From Chryseobacterium sp. 36-9 (GTDB lineage: Bacteria; Bacteroidota; Bacteroidia; Flavobacteriales; Weeksellaceae): a DNA stretch of 64,000 nt. The position numbers and the translations under genes were made by a program. A model generated the notes under the pieces. That model had not been told where the DNA came from, did not search any database, and was given only the letters and a program-made list of their open reading frames with translations. The stretch is taken from contig MKVE01000022.1 of the NCBI GenBank assembly GCA_001898785.1, forward strand, positions 1 through 64,000, written 5' to 3'. Below are positions 35,215 through 44,487 of the stretch, piece after piece (position 1 is the stretch's first letter; each line of letters begins with the position of its first letter).

Positions 35215-36117
35215 TCAATTAATTAAATCTGACCAGGAAAAAATTTTAGAGAAACCTTGGTTTTTGAAATAGTTAACATAATCTCCAAATTTGGACGTCA
35301 GAACGAAATCTCCACCCCAAGCTCCTAAACTTTTGACAAAGCTTGGGCAATTTTGAAAATATTTTTCTTTCACAGTTGGGATTCCGAGAAAATCGGACAG
35401 TTTTTGCTCGTGAATGGTCATTAATTCTGAAAATTCTTCCAAATTCTGACTATTCACAATCAATTTGGTTAATTCAGAATATTGATTGATTAATTCCGTT
35501 GAAGTTGGCTTAGACTTGTAAAGAGAAATTCCCTCTCTTGTATCTTGCTTTTGATTGAGATGAATGAAAATCAACTCATCTTTGAAATTTGGGTCGAAAT
35601 TTATTTTATAATAAACTCTTTCAGGAAAACGACTGTATAGAACGGCAGATTTTTCTTTGGCAACAGCAACATCGTAACCACTTCCACCAAGACTTATTTC
35701 GTTAAGAATAAAAGCGTCAATATCCGCCCATTCTGCAAGATTGGCCATCAATGTAGAACTACTTCCTAATCCGAAGTCTGAAGGAAACTGAAGATTGGTT
35801 TTGATGTGATACGAAATGTCACTTTTTAGTTTGATTTCAGAAAGATTCTGAACATTTTTGAGTGTTTTAAGAATGAATTCAGCCGCTTTGGAATCATTGG
35901 TTTCAAGGATTTCCCAATTTTTATAATCGATGACAGCTTTGAGCCATAATTGATTCTGATGATAGGCTTCCCAAACAATTATTGACTTCTGGTCGTCATT
36001 CTCTGTATAAAAAAGCTCTTGTCCCAGCTTCGTTGGAACAGCCAGGACAAGAGCACCATCAACAGCAACATATTCTGAGGTAAGCATTAACTTGCCTGGT
36101 GAAAATATCCTGCTCAT
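35215..36117 (-). CDS. GHMP-superfamily small-molecule kinase
   Basis: This 300-residue protein starts with SRIFSPGKLMLTSEYVAVDGA and carries the GHMP ATP-binding motif FGLGSSSTLMAN near residue 118 and the third motif region LGAWGGDFVL. The GGSGYDVAVA segment places it in the GYDIA-type group of Bacteroidota GHMP kinases, whose substrate may be a mevalonate-pathway intermediate. Flavobacteriia use the mevalonate pathway, so this fits, but no other mevalonate genes lie here. Confidence 0.8.
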   Translation of the reverse strand: MSRIFSPGKLMLTSEYVAVDGALVLAVPTKLGQELFYTENDDQKSIIVWEAYHQNQLWLKAVIDYKNWEILETNDSKAAEFILKTLKNVQNLSEIKLKSDISYHIKTNLQFPSDFGLGSSSTLMANLAEWADIDAFILNEISLGGSGYDVAVAKEKSAVLYSRFPERVYYKINFDPNFKDELIFIHLNQKQDTREGISLYKSKPTSTELINQYSELTKLIVNSQNLEEFSELMTIHEQKLSDFLGIPTVKEKYFQNCPSFVKSLGAWGGDFVLTSKFGDYVNYFKNQGFSKIFSWSDLIN

Positions 36118-36164
36118 TGTTGATTGTTTTATTTTTTAATAATCGTTTTTTTGAACGTTGAATC

Positions 36165-36273
36165 GCAGCTGCCCGACTTGAGCGGAAATCCTTTTTGCTT
36201 TTTTGCTAAGAAGTAAAAAAATTGGGAGCCCTTTGACTTCGCTCAGGATAAACTACAGGCGGATTAAGCTGCC
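36165..36273. repeat. Dispersed hairpin repeat, copy A
   Basis: This copy shares CCCGACTTGAGCGGAAATCC, a T-rich/A-rich hairpin and ATTGGGAGC with copy B at 40941-41022. It ends in AGCTGCC and starts with GCAGCT, an inverted terminal match. Unlike copy B it carries about 28 extra bases (CTTTGACTTCGCTCAGGAT and following) after ATTGGGAGC. Confidence 0.75.
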
Positions 36274-36288
36274 TTAAAAATTCTATTC

Positions 36289-37164
36289 TTAGATTGCAGA
36301 AGCAACTGTTACTTCTGGATTGATTTTCTTAATCAAACCTTGAAGCGTTTTTCCGGGACCAACTTCTACGAAGTTACTTGCGCCATCTTTTATCATATTT
36401 TGCACACTTTGCGTCCATTTTACAGGACCTGTCAATTGGGCAATCATGTTTTTCTTGATTTCTTCCGGGTCGGAAACAGCTGTTGTCGTGATGTTCTGAT
36501 AAACCGGAATCGTTGCTTTTCTGAACTTTGTATTTTCAATCGCCGCAGCCAATCTCTCCTGAGCAGGCATCATCAAAGGTGAATGGAAAGCACCATTTAC
36601 AGGCAACAGTAAAGCTCTTTTTGCACCAGCCGCTTTCAAAGCTTCGCAGGCTTTTTCCACAGATGCAGTTTCACCGGAAATTACCAATTGTCCGGGACAG
36701 TTGTAATTGGCAGGAACTACAATACCTTCGATTTCTGTACAGATTTCTTCAACTTTCGCATCTTCCAGACCAAGAATTGCAGCCATAGAACTAGGATTAA
36801 TATCACAAGCCATTTGCATTGCCTGTGCTCTTTCGGAAACTAATTTCAGTCCGTCTTCGAAAGACAAAACACCGTTAGCAACCAAAGCAGAAAACTCGCC
36901 TAAAGAATGTCCGGCAACCATCTGAGCGCCTAAACCGTTCGCTACTTTTACAGCAGCAACCGAGTGCAGGAAAATAGCTGGTTGAGTTACGCTGGTTTTT
37001 TTAAGGTCATCGTCTGTCCCATTGAACATTACTGAGACAATATCAAAACCAAGAATATCATTGGCAGAATCCATCAGGTCTTTCACATCCTTTCGGGAAT
37101 TGTAAAGTTCTTTTCCCATCCCGACAAACTGTGAACCCTGCCCAGGAAATACAAGTGCTTTCAT
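36289..37164 (-). CDS. fabD: Malonyl-CoA:ACP transacylase FabD
   Basis: This 291-residue enzyme loads malonyl groups onto acyl carrier protein for fatty-acid synthesis. The nucleophile S87 lies in GHSLGE, the oxyanion-site FPGQGSQFVGMGK is at the start, and the catalytic histidine lies in GAFHSPLM. ATG 37164 starts the conserved MKALVFPGQG; the frame upstream of it is heptad-repeat-like AT-rich sequence, not coding. Confidence 0.96.
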   Translation of the reverse strand: MKALVFPGQGSQFVGMGKELYNSRKDVKDLMDSANDILGFDIVSVMFNGTDDDLKKTSVTQPAIFLHSVAAVKVANGLGAQMVAGHSLGEFSALVANGVLSFEDGLKLVSERAQAMQMACDINPSSMAAILGLEDAKVEEICTEIEGIVVPANYNCPGQLVISGETASVEKACEALKAAGAKRALLLPVNGAFHSPLMMPAQERLAAAIENTKFRKATIPVYQNITTTAVSDPEEIKKNMIAQLTGPVKWTQSVQNMIKDGASNFVEVGPGKTLQGLIKKINPEVTVASAI

Positions 37165-37170
37165 ATATTT

Positions 37171-37288
37171 ATAAATGATAAATTGATGAATTATAAATGA
37201 TTGATTCATCAATGTTTTAAATTTTATTTTATTTCTACGGGTGAAAGTGCGAATCCTGAATCAATTATCATTCATCACATATCAACTA
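37171..37288. repeat. Heptad-period AT-rich arrays upstream of fabD
   Basis: Four exact heptads TCAATTA, TCATTCA, TCACATA, TCAACTA run from 37261 to 37288. A looser TGAT/TTATAAA array of 7-8 nt period runs from 37171 to 37207, next to the fabD start. The gap between fabD and the LysM gene (127 bp) holds nothing else recognisable. Confidence 0.5.
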
Positions 37289-37291
37289 TAA

Positions 37292-39292
37292 TTATTGCAT
37301 CAATCTCACCACTCTGTAACCGTTGTTGATGTAAGCGCCGTTTGGTTTTGCTTTTACAAACTCGAATTTGGTAGCCAGTTGTGTTTGTGATTTTCCGATT
37401 TGTTTGAAGATTTCTCCTTTTTTATTTTCTCTCGTTAGCATATCATTCATCACGTCGAAACCGATTACCGCATATTTTGAAGGTGTTTTGCAGTATTTTG
37501 CTTTGTAAGCAGCAAGAATTTCTTTTTCAAAATCGCCGTCATAATTAATTTTTCTGTCCATCAGATAAACCAGACTTGCTCTGGAAAGGTCATCCACATT
37601 TTTCTCAAAACTTGGACTGTAGAACATACTGAATGCTTTTACACCTTCTGTTTGTTTTCCAAGATTAATGATTTTGGAAGCAAAAGCCGCACCTGCAGAC
37701 TCGTCATCGTCCGCAAGAATGGCAATCACAGGAACCGATTGTCCAGTCATCATATTATTTTCCAGCTGAATTTCTGATGAGGAATTAACAATAACTACAT
37801 TCGGTTTTGATAAAGATTTTTCCAACCCGGCTTTAATTGCGTTAGCATTCGCTTTGGAATTGTCTGCAACGATATAGATTTTCTGGTCCTGATAAACCTG
37901 ACCAACTTCTTTTACGATTCTGTCAGAATAAACCGAATTTTCAGTTTCGACTATAATCAGATTGCTGTAATCAAAAAGGTCTTCGGAGTTAGCAAATGGT
38001 GCAACCACAGGAATCTTTTTGTCATTAACAAACCTTAGAACTTCCAGAACACTTGATTTGAAAAAAGGCCCAACAATCAAATCTGTATTATCCGGATTGA
38101 TTTGGGAAAGGCTGTTTTTGAAAGTTGTTTCGTTTCCGGCATCTACCACTTTGATGTCCAGTTTTTGTCCGTTGGTTGCATTTCTTTCCGCAGCTAATTT
38201 CGCACCCGTCAGGAAATCCATAGACATTGTTCTGTACTTCGCATCGTTGGCATCAAACCCAAAAGGCAACATCAACACAACACTCAAAACATCGCCGCTC
38301 TTTTTAGAATACATTGGGTCTTGCTTCTTGATTTTCAAAGTCATCCCGGCCTTCAGTCCGTCAGCAAGATTTGGATTAAGGCTAATCAACTGGTCCAGCG
38401 TCACATTGAATCTGTTCATAATACTGAACATTGTATCGCCACTTTGAACTGTGTAAGTTACATAATCATCTTCTGAAGAAGCTGTGTTTGACGAGTTTTT
38501 CACAGATTCGGAAACCGTAGTCTGTCTTGTCGTTTCCGTCACCGGAGCCGAAGTTGTATTGCTTTGAGAATTATCTTCAACCTTGATAGAATTATTAGAA
38601 GAAGTTGCAATAGAATCAGAACCCGAAACTCTGATTGCTTCACCTGGCTTCAAACCAGAAGATTCCAATCCCGGATTCAATGCGAATAACTGCTTCTGAG
38701 TCAGGTTGAACTGTCTCGATATTTTATAATAATTGTCTTTTGCCTGAACAACATATAAACCTTTGTCAGAAGAAGTCGTTTCAGTTTTCGTTACCGTTTT
38801 TACTTCCGCAGGTTTTTCTGTATTTGTCTGAACAACTGCTGTTGCTGCAGGCGCAGAACCACCAAATTTCTGAATATTATCTAAAGGCAAAGTAATCTTA
38901 TCCCCTATTTTCATATGAGAATCCAGTTCAGGATTCAGTTTTCTAAGATCAGCCTCAGAAATTTGATATTGTTTTGTAATGCCGTAAATGGTTTGCTTTG
39001 GCTGCAACGTAATGGTTCCTGTTTTTCCTGTTTTAGCTACAGAATTTGTAGAAGCAGGCGTGGATGCTACATTTTTTGTACCGCTACTACCTTTTGAAAC
39101 GACAATAACATCGCCGATTTTCAGCCCATTATCTTTTGCGGAAGGATTCATCCGATACAATTCATCTACCGTCAAACCATATTGTTTGGAAATCCCGTAA
39201 GGCGTTTCCTTAGCTAAAACGGTGTGGGTTTTCTGCGCAGAAAGCCCTAAAAAGCTGATAAGTCCCGATAAAATGAAAATCTTTTTAATCAT
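37292..39292 (-). CDS. Four-LysM protein with periplasmic-binding-protein-like domain
   Basis: This 666-residue secreted protein has a signal peptide ending near FLGLSAQ. Four LysM repeats follow, starting near residues 21 (THTVLAKETPYGISKQYG), 93 (ITLQPKQTIYGITKQYQ), 178 (YVVQAKDNYYKISRQF) and 279 (VTYTVQSGDTMFSIMNRF), separated by S/T/A-rich linkers. The C-terminal half (about 330-666) looks like a type I periplasmic binding fold (VVLMLPFGFDANDAKY, DLIVGPFFKSSVLEVLR, KIPVVAPFANSEDLF). LysM binds peptidoglycan; the second domain may sense a ligand, which is inference. Confidence 0.85.
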   Translation of the reverse strand: MIKKIFILSGLISFLGLSAQKTHTVLAKETPYGISKQYGLTVDELYRMNPSAKDNGLKIGDVIVVSKGSSGTKNVASTPASTNSVAKTGKTGTITLQPKQTIYGITKQYQISEADLRKLNPELDSHMKIGDKITLPLDNIQKFGGSAPAATAVVQTNTEKPAEVKTVTKTETTSSDKGLYVVQAKDNYYKISRQFNLTQKQLFALNPGLESSGLKPGEAIRVSGSDSIATSSNNSIKVEDNSQSNTTSAPVTETTRQTTVSESVKNSSNTASSEDDYVTYTVQSGDTMFSIMNRFNVTLDQLISLNPNLADGLKAGMTLKIKKQDPMYSKKSGDVLSVVLMLPFGFDANDAKYRTMSMDFLTGAKLAAERNATNGQKLDIKVVDAGNETTFKNSLSQINPDNTDLIVGPFFKSSVLEVLRFVNDKKIPVVAPFANSEDLFDYSNLIIVETENSVYSDRIVKEVGQVYQDQKIYIVADNSKANANAIKAGLEKSLSKPNVVIVNSSSEIQLENNMMTGQSVPVIAILADDDESAGAAFASKIINLGKQTEGVKAFSMFYSPSFEKNVDDLSRASLVYLMDRKINYDGDFEKEILAAYKAKYCKTPSKYAVIGFDVMNDMLTRENKKGEIFKQIGKSQTQLATKFEFVKAKPNGAYINNGYRVVRLMQ

Positions 39293-39330
39293 CCCTTTTT
39301 TTATATTGTTACAAAAATAATGCTTTCAAT

Positions 39331-40905
39331 TTAAATGGGCGAAATAATCAATTCCGATTTTTGAACATCCATTTGTTGATAAGTTTCGGCAATCCATTCT
39401 TTTCCTAAATCTGCGTAGAACACGCTGAAATTGAGCACTCTTTCCTGCCAGGTTCCACCCGGATGGACTTTCAGAAACAAATTTTGCATCTGGTCCAATT
39501 TCTCCGATTGTTTTATCTTTTCGGCTTTCAGAAGACGTTTTTGCATTCTTTTGAATGATTTTAATTGCCTGTTTTCTTCTGCATTCACAAGATTAGCAAA
39601 GGTTTTATCTGTCTGTTCCGCTTTTGTTTTTATTTCCGAAAACGAATGAATCAAATCCTGTTCTTTCTGTTCAAGAAGTGACTTGATTTCGTTGTTGTCT
39701 AATATTTTTTTGTTGATGGCCTCTGCAAAGTTCCCGAAGAAATCTTCAATCTTCAATCCTAAATTTTCAATTTTTCTGAAGGTTTTTTCTTCCAGAAACA
39801 ACATCGAGTTTCTCGGAATCAAAATAGGAAAAGGAAGATTGATGGATTCGAAATAATCTTTCAACTCTATCCAATACATAATCTCAGCGTTTCCGCCAAC
39901 ATAAGCCAGATTTGGCATAATCGTTTCCTGGTAAGCCGGACGAAGAACTGCGTTGGGACTGAATTTTTCGGGATGATTTTCCAGTTCGTTGAGAATCTCT
40001 TCTTCTGAAAATTTCAAATCCGTATCAAGAATGAAATAATCATCGTTGATTTTCTCAATCCGGTTTCTGGTTTCTGTCAGGTAAAAGAGATTGATTTCTC
40101 TTGGATTGACCTGAACTTTGTGATATTCTTTCTCGAGGAATTCTCTTTGATTTTTAGTTGTTTCGAAAAGCTGATTGGATAATAATTCTTTTCGGAAGAT
40201 ATTTTTAACCTGACTTTTCAGCTCTTTTTCGTTTCCGTCAATCGTCAGTAACCCATAATCTGCAAATAATTGATTGACCAGATATCTGATGGCTTGCGTG
40301 TGGGTTTTCCCTTGTTGATAGGCTTTTTTAATCCAAAGAATCAATTCGGTTCCATAAACATTATCTTTGAATTCTTTCTCAAATTCCTGAACAAAAAAGT
40401 TCTCATCGATTGTAATCCTACCAACATCGCCACCAGCATTACCTTTGATTTCGTAGTAATGGTCACGTGTTTTGAAGTGGTTGATTTCTTCAAAATCGTG
40501 GTCTTCTGTCGCCATCCAAAAAACAGGAACAAAATCATACTCCGGAAAATTGGATTTCAGAAATTCTGCAGTTTTGATGGTCTGCAAAATCTTATAAACA
40601 AAGAAAACCGGACCTGTAAACAGATTGAGCTGATGACCTGTTGTAATGGTGAACGTATTGTTATCTTTCAAAGAAAACAGATGTTCCAATTGTTTAGGTG
40701 ATAATTGCTCTTCCTGATTCTGAGAAAAGACTGCATTGTAAAGCAATTCTCTTTTGTCATCAGAATACGAATTTTGTTTCTCTGAAATTTGATTTTTGAA
40801 GTTGTCTAAATCGAATGTTTTATTCTGAAATCCGTCCAGTTTTTTTCCTAAGAAATCTTTTACAAGCTGTGGAATACTGTGTATATGTTCGAAACCGATG
40901 GTCAT
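39331..40905 (-). CDS. bshC: Bacillithiol biosynthesis cysteine-adding enzyme BshC
   Basis: This 524-residue protein matches BshC, which adds cysteine to glucosaminyl-malate to finish bacillithiol, a low-molecular-weight thiol. Conserved blocks include ITTGHQLNLFTGPVFFVYKI, PVFWMATEDHDFEEI, LRPAYQETIMPNLAYVGG, AEIMYWIELKDYF and the C-terminal HPGGTWQERVLNFSVFY. Length is normal. bshA and bshB are not in the window. Confidence 0.93.
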   Translation of the reverse strand: MTIGFEHIHSIPQLVKDFLGKKLDGFQNKTFDLDNFKNQISEKQNSYSDDKRELLYNAVFSQNQEEQLSPKQLEHLFSLKDNNTFTITTGHQLNLFTGPVFFVYKILQTIKTAEFLKSNFPEYDFVPVFWMATEDHDFEEINHFKTRDHYYEIKGNAGGDVGRITIDENFFVQEFEKEFKDNVYGTELILWIKKAYQQGKTHTQAIRYLVNQLFADYGLLTIDGNEKELKSQVKNIFRKELLSNQLFETTKNQREFLEKEYHKVQVNPREINLFYLTETRNRIEKINDDYFILDTDLKFSEEEILNELENHPEKFSPNAVLRPAYQETIMPNLAYVGGNAEIMYWIELKDYFESINLPFPILIPRNSMLFLEEKTFRKIENLGLKIEDFFGNFAEAINKKILDNNEIKSLLEQKEQDLIHSFSEIKTKAEQTDKTFANLVNAEENRQLKSFKRMQKRLLKAEKIKQSEKLDQMQNLFLKVHPGGTWQERVLNFSVFYADLGKEWIAETYQQMDVQKSELIISPI

Positions 40906-40940
40906 TTGGTTGTCAGTTGTTGGTTGATCGTTGCTGGCAC

Positions 40941-41022
40941 GCAGCCCGACTTGAGCGGAAATCCTTTTTGCTTTTTTGCTAAAAAGTAAAAAGATTGGGA
41001 GCGGAAGGCGGAAATAGCTGCC
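40941..41022. repeat. Dispersed hairpin repeat, copy B
   Basis: It starts GCAGCCCGACTTGAGCGG and ends AGCTGCC, an inverted GCAGC/GCTGC end pair. The centre AATCCTTTTTGCTTTTTT-GCT-AAAAAGTAAAAAGATT folds into a long hairpin. Copy A lies at 36165. The repeat fills most of the gap between bshC and the porin gene. Confidence 0.75.
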
Positions 41023-41040
41023 ATAATTATTCTAACAAAA

Positions 41041-42963
41041 TTAATGGAAAAGATACCAAACCACACCTAAATTAAGACGAAAATCGTAAATCGGGTAATC
41101 TGGAGCCGTGAAAGATTTGTTCTGCATAAAGGTCTGGTTGATGTGCTGTCCTTCCACATAGAAAAACATTCTCTTTACTTTCATATTAATGTAAACATCA
41201 GCAATCGGCTGACCTCCAATAGAATAAGAATTAGCCCCCGGCAGAATATACTCGTTAAGAATTGGTGAAAATTCCCGTGACGCAAATTTGGTAAAGTAGT
41301 ACAATTTCACTCCAGCCTGGATTTCTGCTGCTTTTTTGAATGCAGGGGTCTGATAATAAATATTTAATCTTCCGATAAAATCGGGCATCGGTAGCAAATC
41401 AGTGTTGGTCAATGCTTTTTGAAACAGTACTCTTCCGTTAAAATTGAATTTGCCATATTTCAATGTTGCATCTCCTCCAATCTGAGAAATGTTAAGTGAA
41501 GATGAACTTTGTTGTGGTTTTGCCGAATTATCAAAATAGGTATAATTATCAATTCTGTAATAATCTACAAAAAGCTGCGTGTTGAACCATTTTGCTAATC
41601 TCAGAGTTCCGCCGATTTGAGTAACAGCTTCGTTGTTGGGGTTTTGCAGATAATAGTTGTAGTTGAGATAATGTGAAGAATTGACCAAATAATTAAAACT
41701 CGGATAAGCGGACTGGAAGTTAATTCTGCCTTCTATCAAATAGTCTTTAATCGGTTCAAAAACCAGTTCGTTGGTGGTTTTGATGTAATTTCCGAACTCT
41801 GAACCTTTGGAAATTTCTAAGAAAGACTTCAGTTGAATCTTATCTAGCAATTTGATTTGTAAATTCCCCACTGCTCCAAATCTCTGTTCTTTGAAATAAC
41901 CCGGAATTTGTAACAATGGAAAAGCATTTTTGTTCCCGAATGTGATGTACTGATGTCGGAATCCTGCATCCAACTTGAATTTCTCATTATCCCAAACCAA
42001 GCTGAAAGTGTTGCTAAGATTGTTGGAGAACTTTTTATTAGTTAATGGAAATCCTGAAATATCTATTCCACCAAAAAAATCTGCATCCGAAGCCGTTTCC
42101 GAGAAATAATATTTATTACCCTGATGATAAATCGTATGTCTTAGCTTGAATGGATATTTTGTTGGATCAAAAGGTGCGAATTCCTGACTGAAATAATATC
42201 TTCTGTAAGAATATCGGGATTCGGCGCCCGATAAATTGGTTTCGAGGTTCTGACGGTTATTAAATCTGGAATCCCCACTTAAAAACACGTTCAAATCTGC
42301 AACTCCCCCATTTTCCTGATTGTTCACATTCTGATGAATGTAATGGGCGTAGGCTTCATATTTGTTATTCTTAGAAATATAATGCCCACTAAAAATGGTA
42401 TTATTGCTCGAAGCCAAACTATTCCGGTAAAGTCCCTGAGACCTTAATCCCATATACTCTATGGCAAAATTGAAATTCTTTCCTATATTCTGAGTATAAG
42501 TTGTATGCAGCTGCCCTCCGTTTTTCATTGCGTTGTTATAGAAAAATGTGGTTGTCGGTGTTTTTACGTCATAATAGTTGATATCATTTTCCCCTAAAAG
42601 ATAAAAAGATTTGTTTTCAGGAAGGAGTGTCAGATTCTGTTCCGAGTTCTTTTCATAGACTAAATTCTGAAATCCCGAACCGATATTGGCATACTGAATT
42701 TTTCCGAAATTATCCTTTTTGTTATACTGTGTTACAACATAAGATTTCTGAATCGCAAAGGCGGTGTCAAAAATTTTCTTTTCTGAAAATCTTTTCTTGG
42801 CCTGATAATCGTATATGGTCGGCTTGTATATCTCTAATGAATCTTTCTCCCCAGAGTCTATTTTCAATGTATCTGAAGGCAGCTTATTAGAGTCGGTTTT
42901 GTTGACTTGTTGTGCATTAATCAAAACACAAAAAACAAGGAACAGTATTGATAAATATTTCAT
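41041..42963 (-). CDS. Putative outer-membrane porin (Porin_10-like)
   Basis: This 640-residue protein has a signal peptide (MKYLSILFLVFCVLINAQ) and a long series of alternating beta strands with aromatic girdles, ending in a strand with a terminal aromatic (RLNLGVVWYLFH), as expected for an outer-membrane barrel. The pattern matches the Bacteroidota Porin_10 family. ATG 42963 is preferred to the TTG one codon upstream. The cargo is unknown. A 25-bp inverted repeat lies just upstream. Confidence 0.82.
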   Translation of the reverse strand: MKYLSILFLVFCVLINAQQVNKTDSNKLPSDTLKIDSGEKDSLEIYKPTIYDYQAKKRFSEKKIFDTAFAIQKSYVVTQYNKKDNFGKIQYANIGSGFQNLVYEKNSEQNLTLLPENKSFYLLGENDINYYDVKTPTTTFFYNNAMKNGGQLHTTYTQNIGKNFNFAIEYMGLRSQGLYRNSLASSNNTIFSGHYISKNNKYEAYAHYIHQNVNNQENGGVADLNVFLSGDSRFNNRQNLETNLSGAESRYSYRRYYFSQEFAPFDPTKYPFKLRHTIYHQGNKYYFSETASDADFFGGIDISGFPLTNKKFSNNLSNTFSLVWDNEKFKLDAGFRHQYITFGNKNAFPLLQIPGYFKEQRFGAVGNLQIKLLDKIQLKSFLEISKGSEFGNYIKTTNELVFEPIKDYLIEGRINFQSAYPSFNYLVNSSHYLNYNYYLQNPNNEAVTQIGGTLRLAKWFNTQLFVDYYRIDNYTYFDNSAKPQQSSSSLNISQIGGDATLKYGKFNFNGRVLFQKALTNTDLLPMPDFIGRLNIYYQTPAFKKAAEIQAGVKLYYFTKFASREFSPILNEYILPGANSYSIGGQPIADVYINMKVKRMFFYVEGQHINQTFMQNKSFTAPDYPIYDFRLNLGVVWYLFH

Positions 42964-42990
42964 CAAGAAAATTTGAGTACAAAAGTACTA

Positions 42991-43045
42991 ATTATCCTCA
43001 AATAAAAACCCCCGCAGATTGCGGGGGTTTTTATTTGAGGATAAT
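42991..43045. terminator. Terminator with a 25-bp perfect stem
   Basis: Arms at 42991-43015 and 43021-43045 are perfect reverse complements around the 5-nt loop AGATT. The core CCCCCGC/GCGGGGG with flanking A5/T5 is an ordinary terminator; the arms continue through ATTATCCTCAAATAA. It ends the T9SS-sorted gene on minus, and lies 27 bp from the porin start. Confidence 0.85.
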
Positions 43046-43050
43046 CTAGA

Positions 43051-44415
43051 TTATTTTTTGATGAATTTTGTATTCTCAACAGAACCATTACCATAATAAG
43101 CTTGCAGGATATAAGTTCCTTTTGCTAAATTAGAAACATTGATTTGTTTTGCATCATTAACGGATTTAACTTTTTTACCGGATAAATCATAGATATTAAC
43201 AGATTTGATTTCTTTGTTAGCAGTAAGATTTACTACATCCACAGCCGGATTAGGATAAACCTGTAAGTTAGCTTTAGCAGAAGCTTCATTAACTGCCAAT
43301 GATAAATCACCTACAAATTTAAAAATACCAGCAGAACCTGTAGGACCATCACTAAAGAATCCACACCATCCTGTAGTTGAGTTTAAGAAGCTGACAGTAC
43401 CTCTTTGTCCGCCACTTGCACCGGCAATATTATCAATAATAGTCCAAGTTAAACCACCATCTCGAGTGTAAGCAGAACCTGTACCTTGTGCTGCATTAGA
43501 ATTGATACCCGTAGTAACATAAGTATTTGCTGTTCCCGGCACATACGTCAGATCTCCAAAAAACCAAGTTCCTGTAGCTTCAACCGGATTCCAATTAGCA
43601 CCACCATCTGTAGTAGAATACATTACAGCATCAACTTCATTATCAATAGCAATCAATAATCCGTTATTAGCATCTTTGAAGGCCATTTTAGCAGATGATC
43701 CGTCAACACCACCACCAGCAGAACCTCCTCCAAAATCTAAAGCAGGAGTAACGTGAGCAGTCCAAGTTGCACCTCTGTCATTTGATCTAAGGATTCTACC
43801 TTTAGTTGTTCCCAACCAAACACTATTGCCAGTCACAGTTTTTACACCTGTTAAACCATATTCAACGCCAGCAAGAGGAGCAGGAGCATTTGCAACTGCA
43901 GTCCATGTAGTTCCGCCATTGGTAGTTCTGAAAATTTGGAATGCGGAACCTACTGGATCTCCGGCTGTGAAGCCTTCATTAGCATCCCAGAAATATATTA
44001 CGTTAGCAAATGAAGCAGATGAATAAGGCGCAGATGTGGTTCCCTGTCTTGTCCAAGCAGCACCTCCATTAGTTGTTTTCCAGATACCGTTTCCATTAGT
44101 TCCGGTAGATGGCGCAGTCACTACCCAAGCTGTGTTTGCATCTACAGCAGATATATCGCCGACTAATGCTGCAGATACCGGACCTGTAACTGTTCCCGAA
44201 GTCCAGTTGGTGCCGTCTACCGTTTTAGAAAAAGTTTTTGGATACGTATTTGCTCCAGAGCCATCATAAATACTGATCCATACTGTATTTGCGTCTACAA
44301 TTGATATTTCTCTAGGAGCAAAGCTTGTTGCCTGTTTGATTCCCTGAGGAGTCCAAGATTGTCCAGAAGCTAACGAAAGAGAAATTAAACTTAAAGAAAG
44401 TAAAACTTTTTTCAT
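43051..44415 (-). CDS. Secreted beta-propeller (YCF48/BNR-like) protein with T9SS type A sorting domain
   Basis: This 454-residue protein has a signal peptide ending near LASGQ and repeated blades of the form WKTTNGGAAWTRQG, FRTTNGGTTWTAV, LRSNDRGATWTAH and YSTTDGGANWNPV, typical of sialidase/YCF48-like propellers. A C-terminal sorting domain begins at NLQVYPNPAVDVVNL and ends NTKFIKK, the signal for export by type IX secretion. It is probably surface-bound or released. The gene is noticeably richer in GC than SusD and SusC behind it. Confidence 0.9.
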   Translation of the reverse strand: MKKVLLSLSLISLSLASGQSWTPQGIKQATSFAPREISIVDANTVWISIYDGSGANTYPKTFSKTVDGTNWTSGTVTGPVSAALVGDISAVDANTAWVVTAPSTGTNGNGIWKTTNGGAAWTRQGTTSAPYSSASFANVIYFWDANEGFTAGDPVGSAFQIFRTTNGGTTWTAVANAPAPLAGVEYGLTGVKTVTGNSVWLGTTKGRILRSNDRGATWTAHVTPALDFGGGSAGGGVDGSSAKMAFKDANNGLLIAIDNEVDAVMYSTTDGGANWNPVEATGTWFFGDLTYVPGTANTYVTTGINSNAAQGTGSAYTRDGGLTWTIIDNIAGASGGQRGTVSFLNSTTGWCGFFSDGPTGSAGIFKFVGDLSLAVNEASAKANLQVYPNPAVDVVNLTANKEIKSVNIYDLSGKKVKSVNDAKQINVSNLAKGTYILQAYYGNGSVENTKFIKK

Positions 44416-44446
44416 AATAAAATTTTTAATAATTAATAACTTTATG

Positions 44447-44454
44447 CTAAGATA
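44447..44454 (-). promoter_or_regulatory. Near-consensus -7 box before the T9SS-sorted protein gene
   Basis: The minus strand reads TATCTTAG, one base off TAnnTTTG, about 30 nt before the start codon. Confidence 0.35.
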
Positions 44455-44487
44455 ATAAAATTTAATGACTAAAATAATTTTTTTTAT

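Noticed and set aside
35196-35226. AATTGAT/ATCAATT inverted repeat as a terminator
   Set aside because: It is purely AT, has no GC core and no T tract, and lies at the end of the GHMP kinase gene; probably simple AT-rich sequence.
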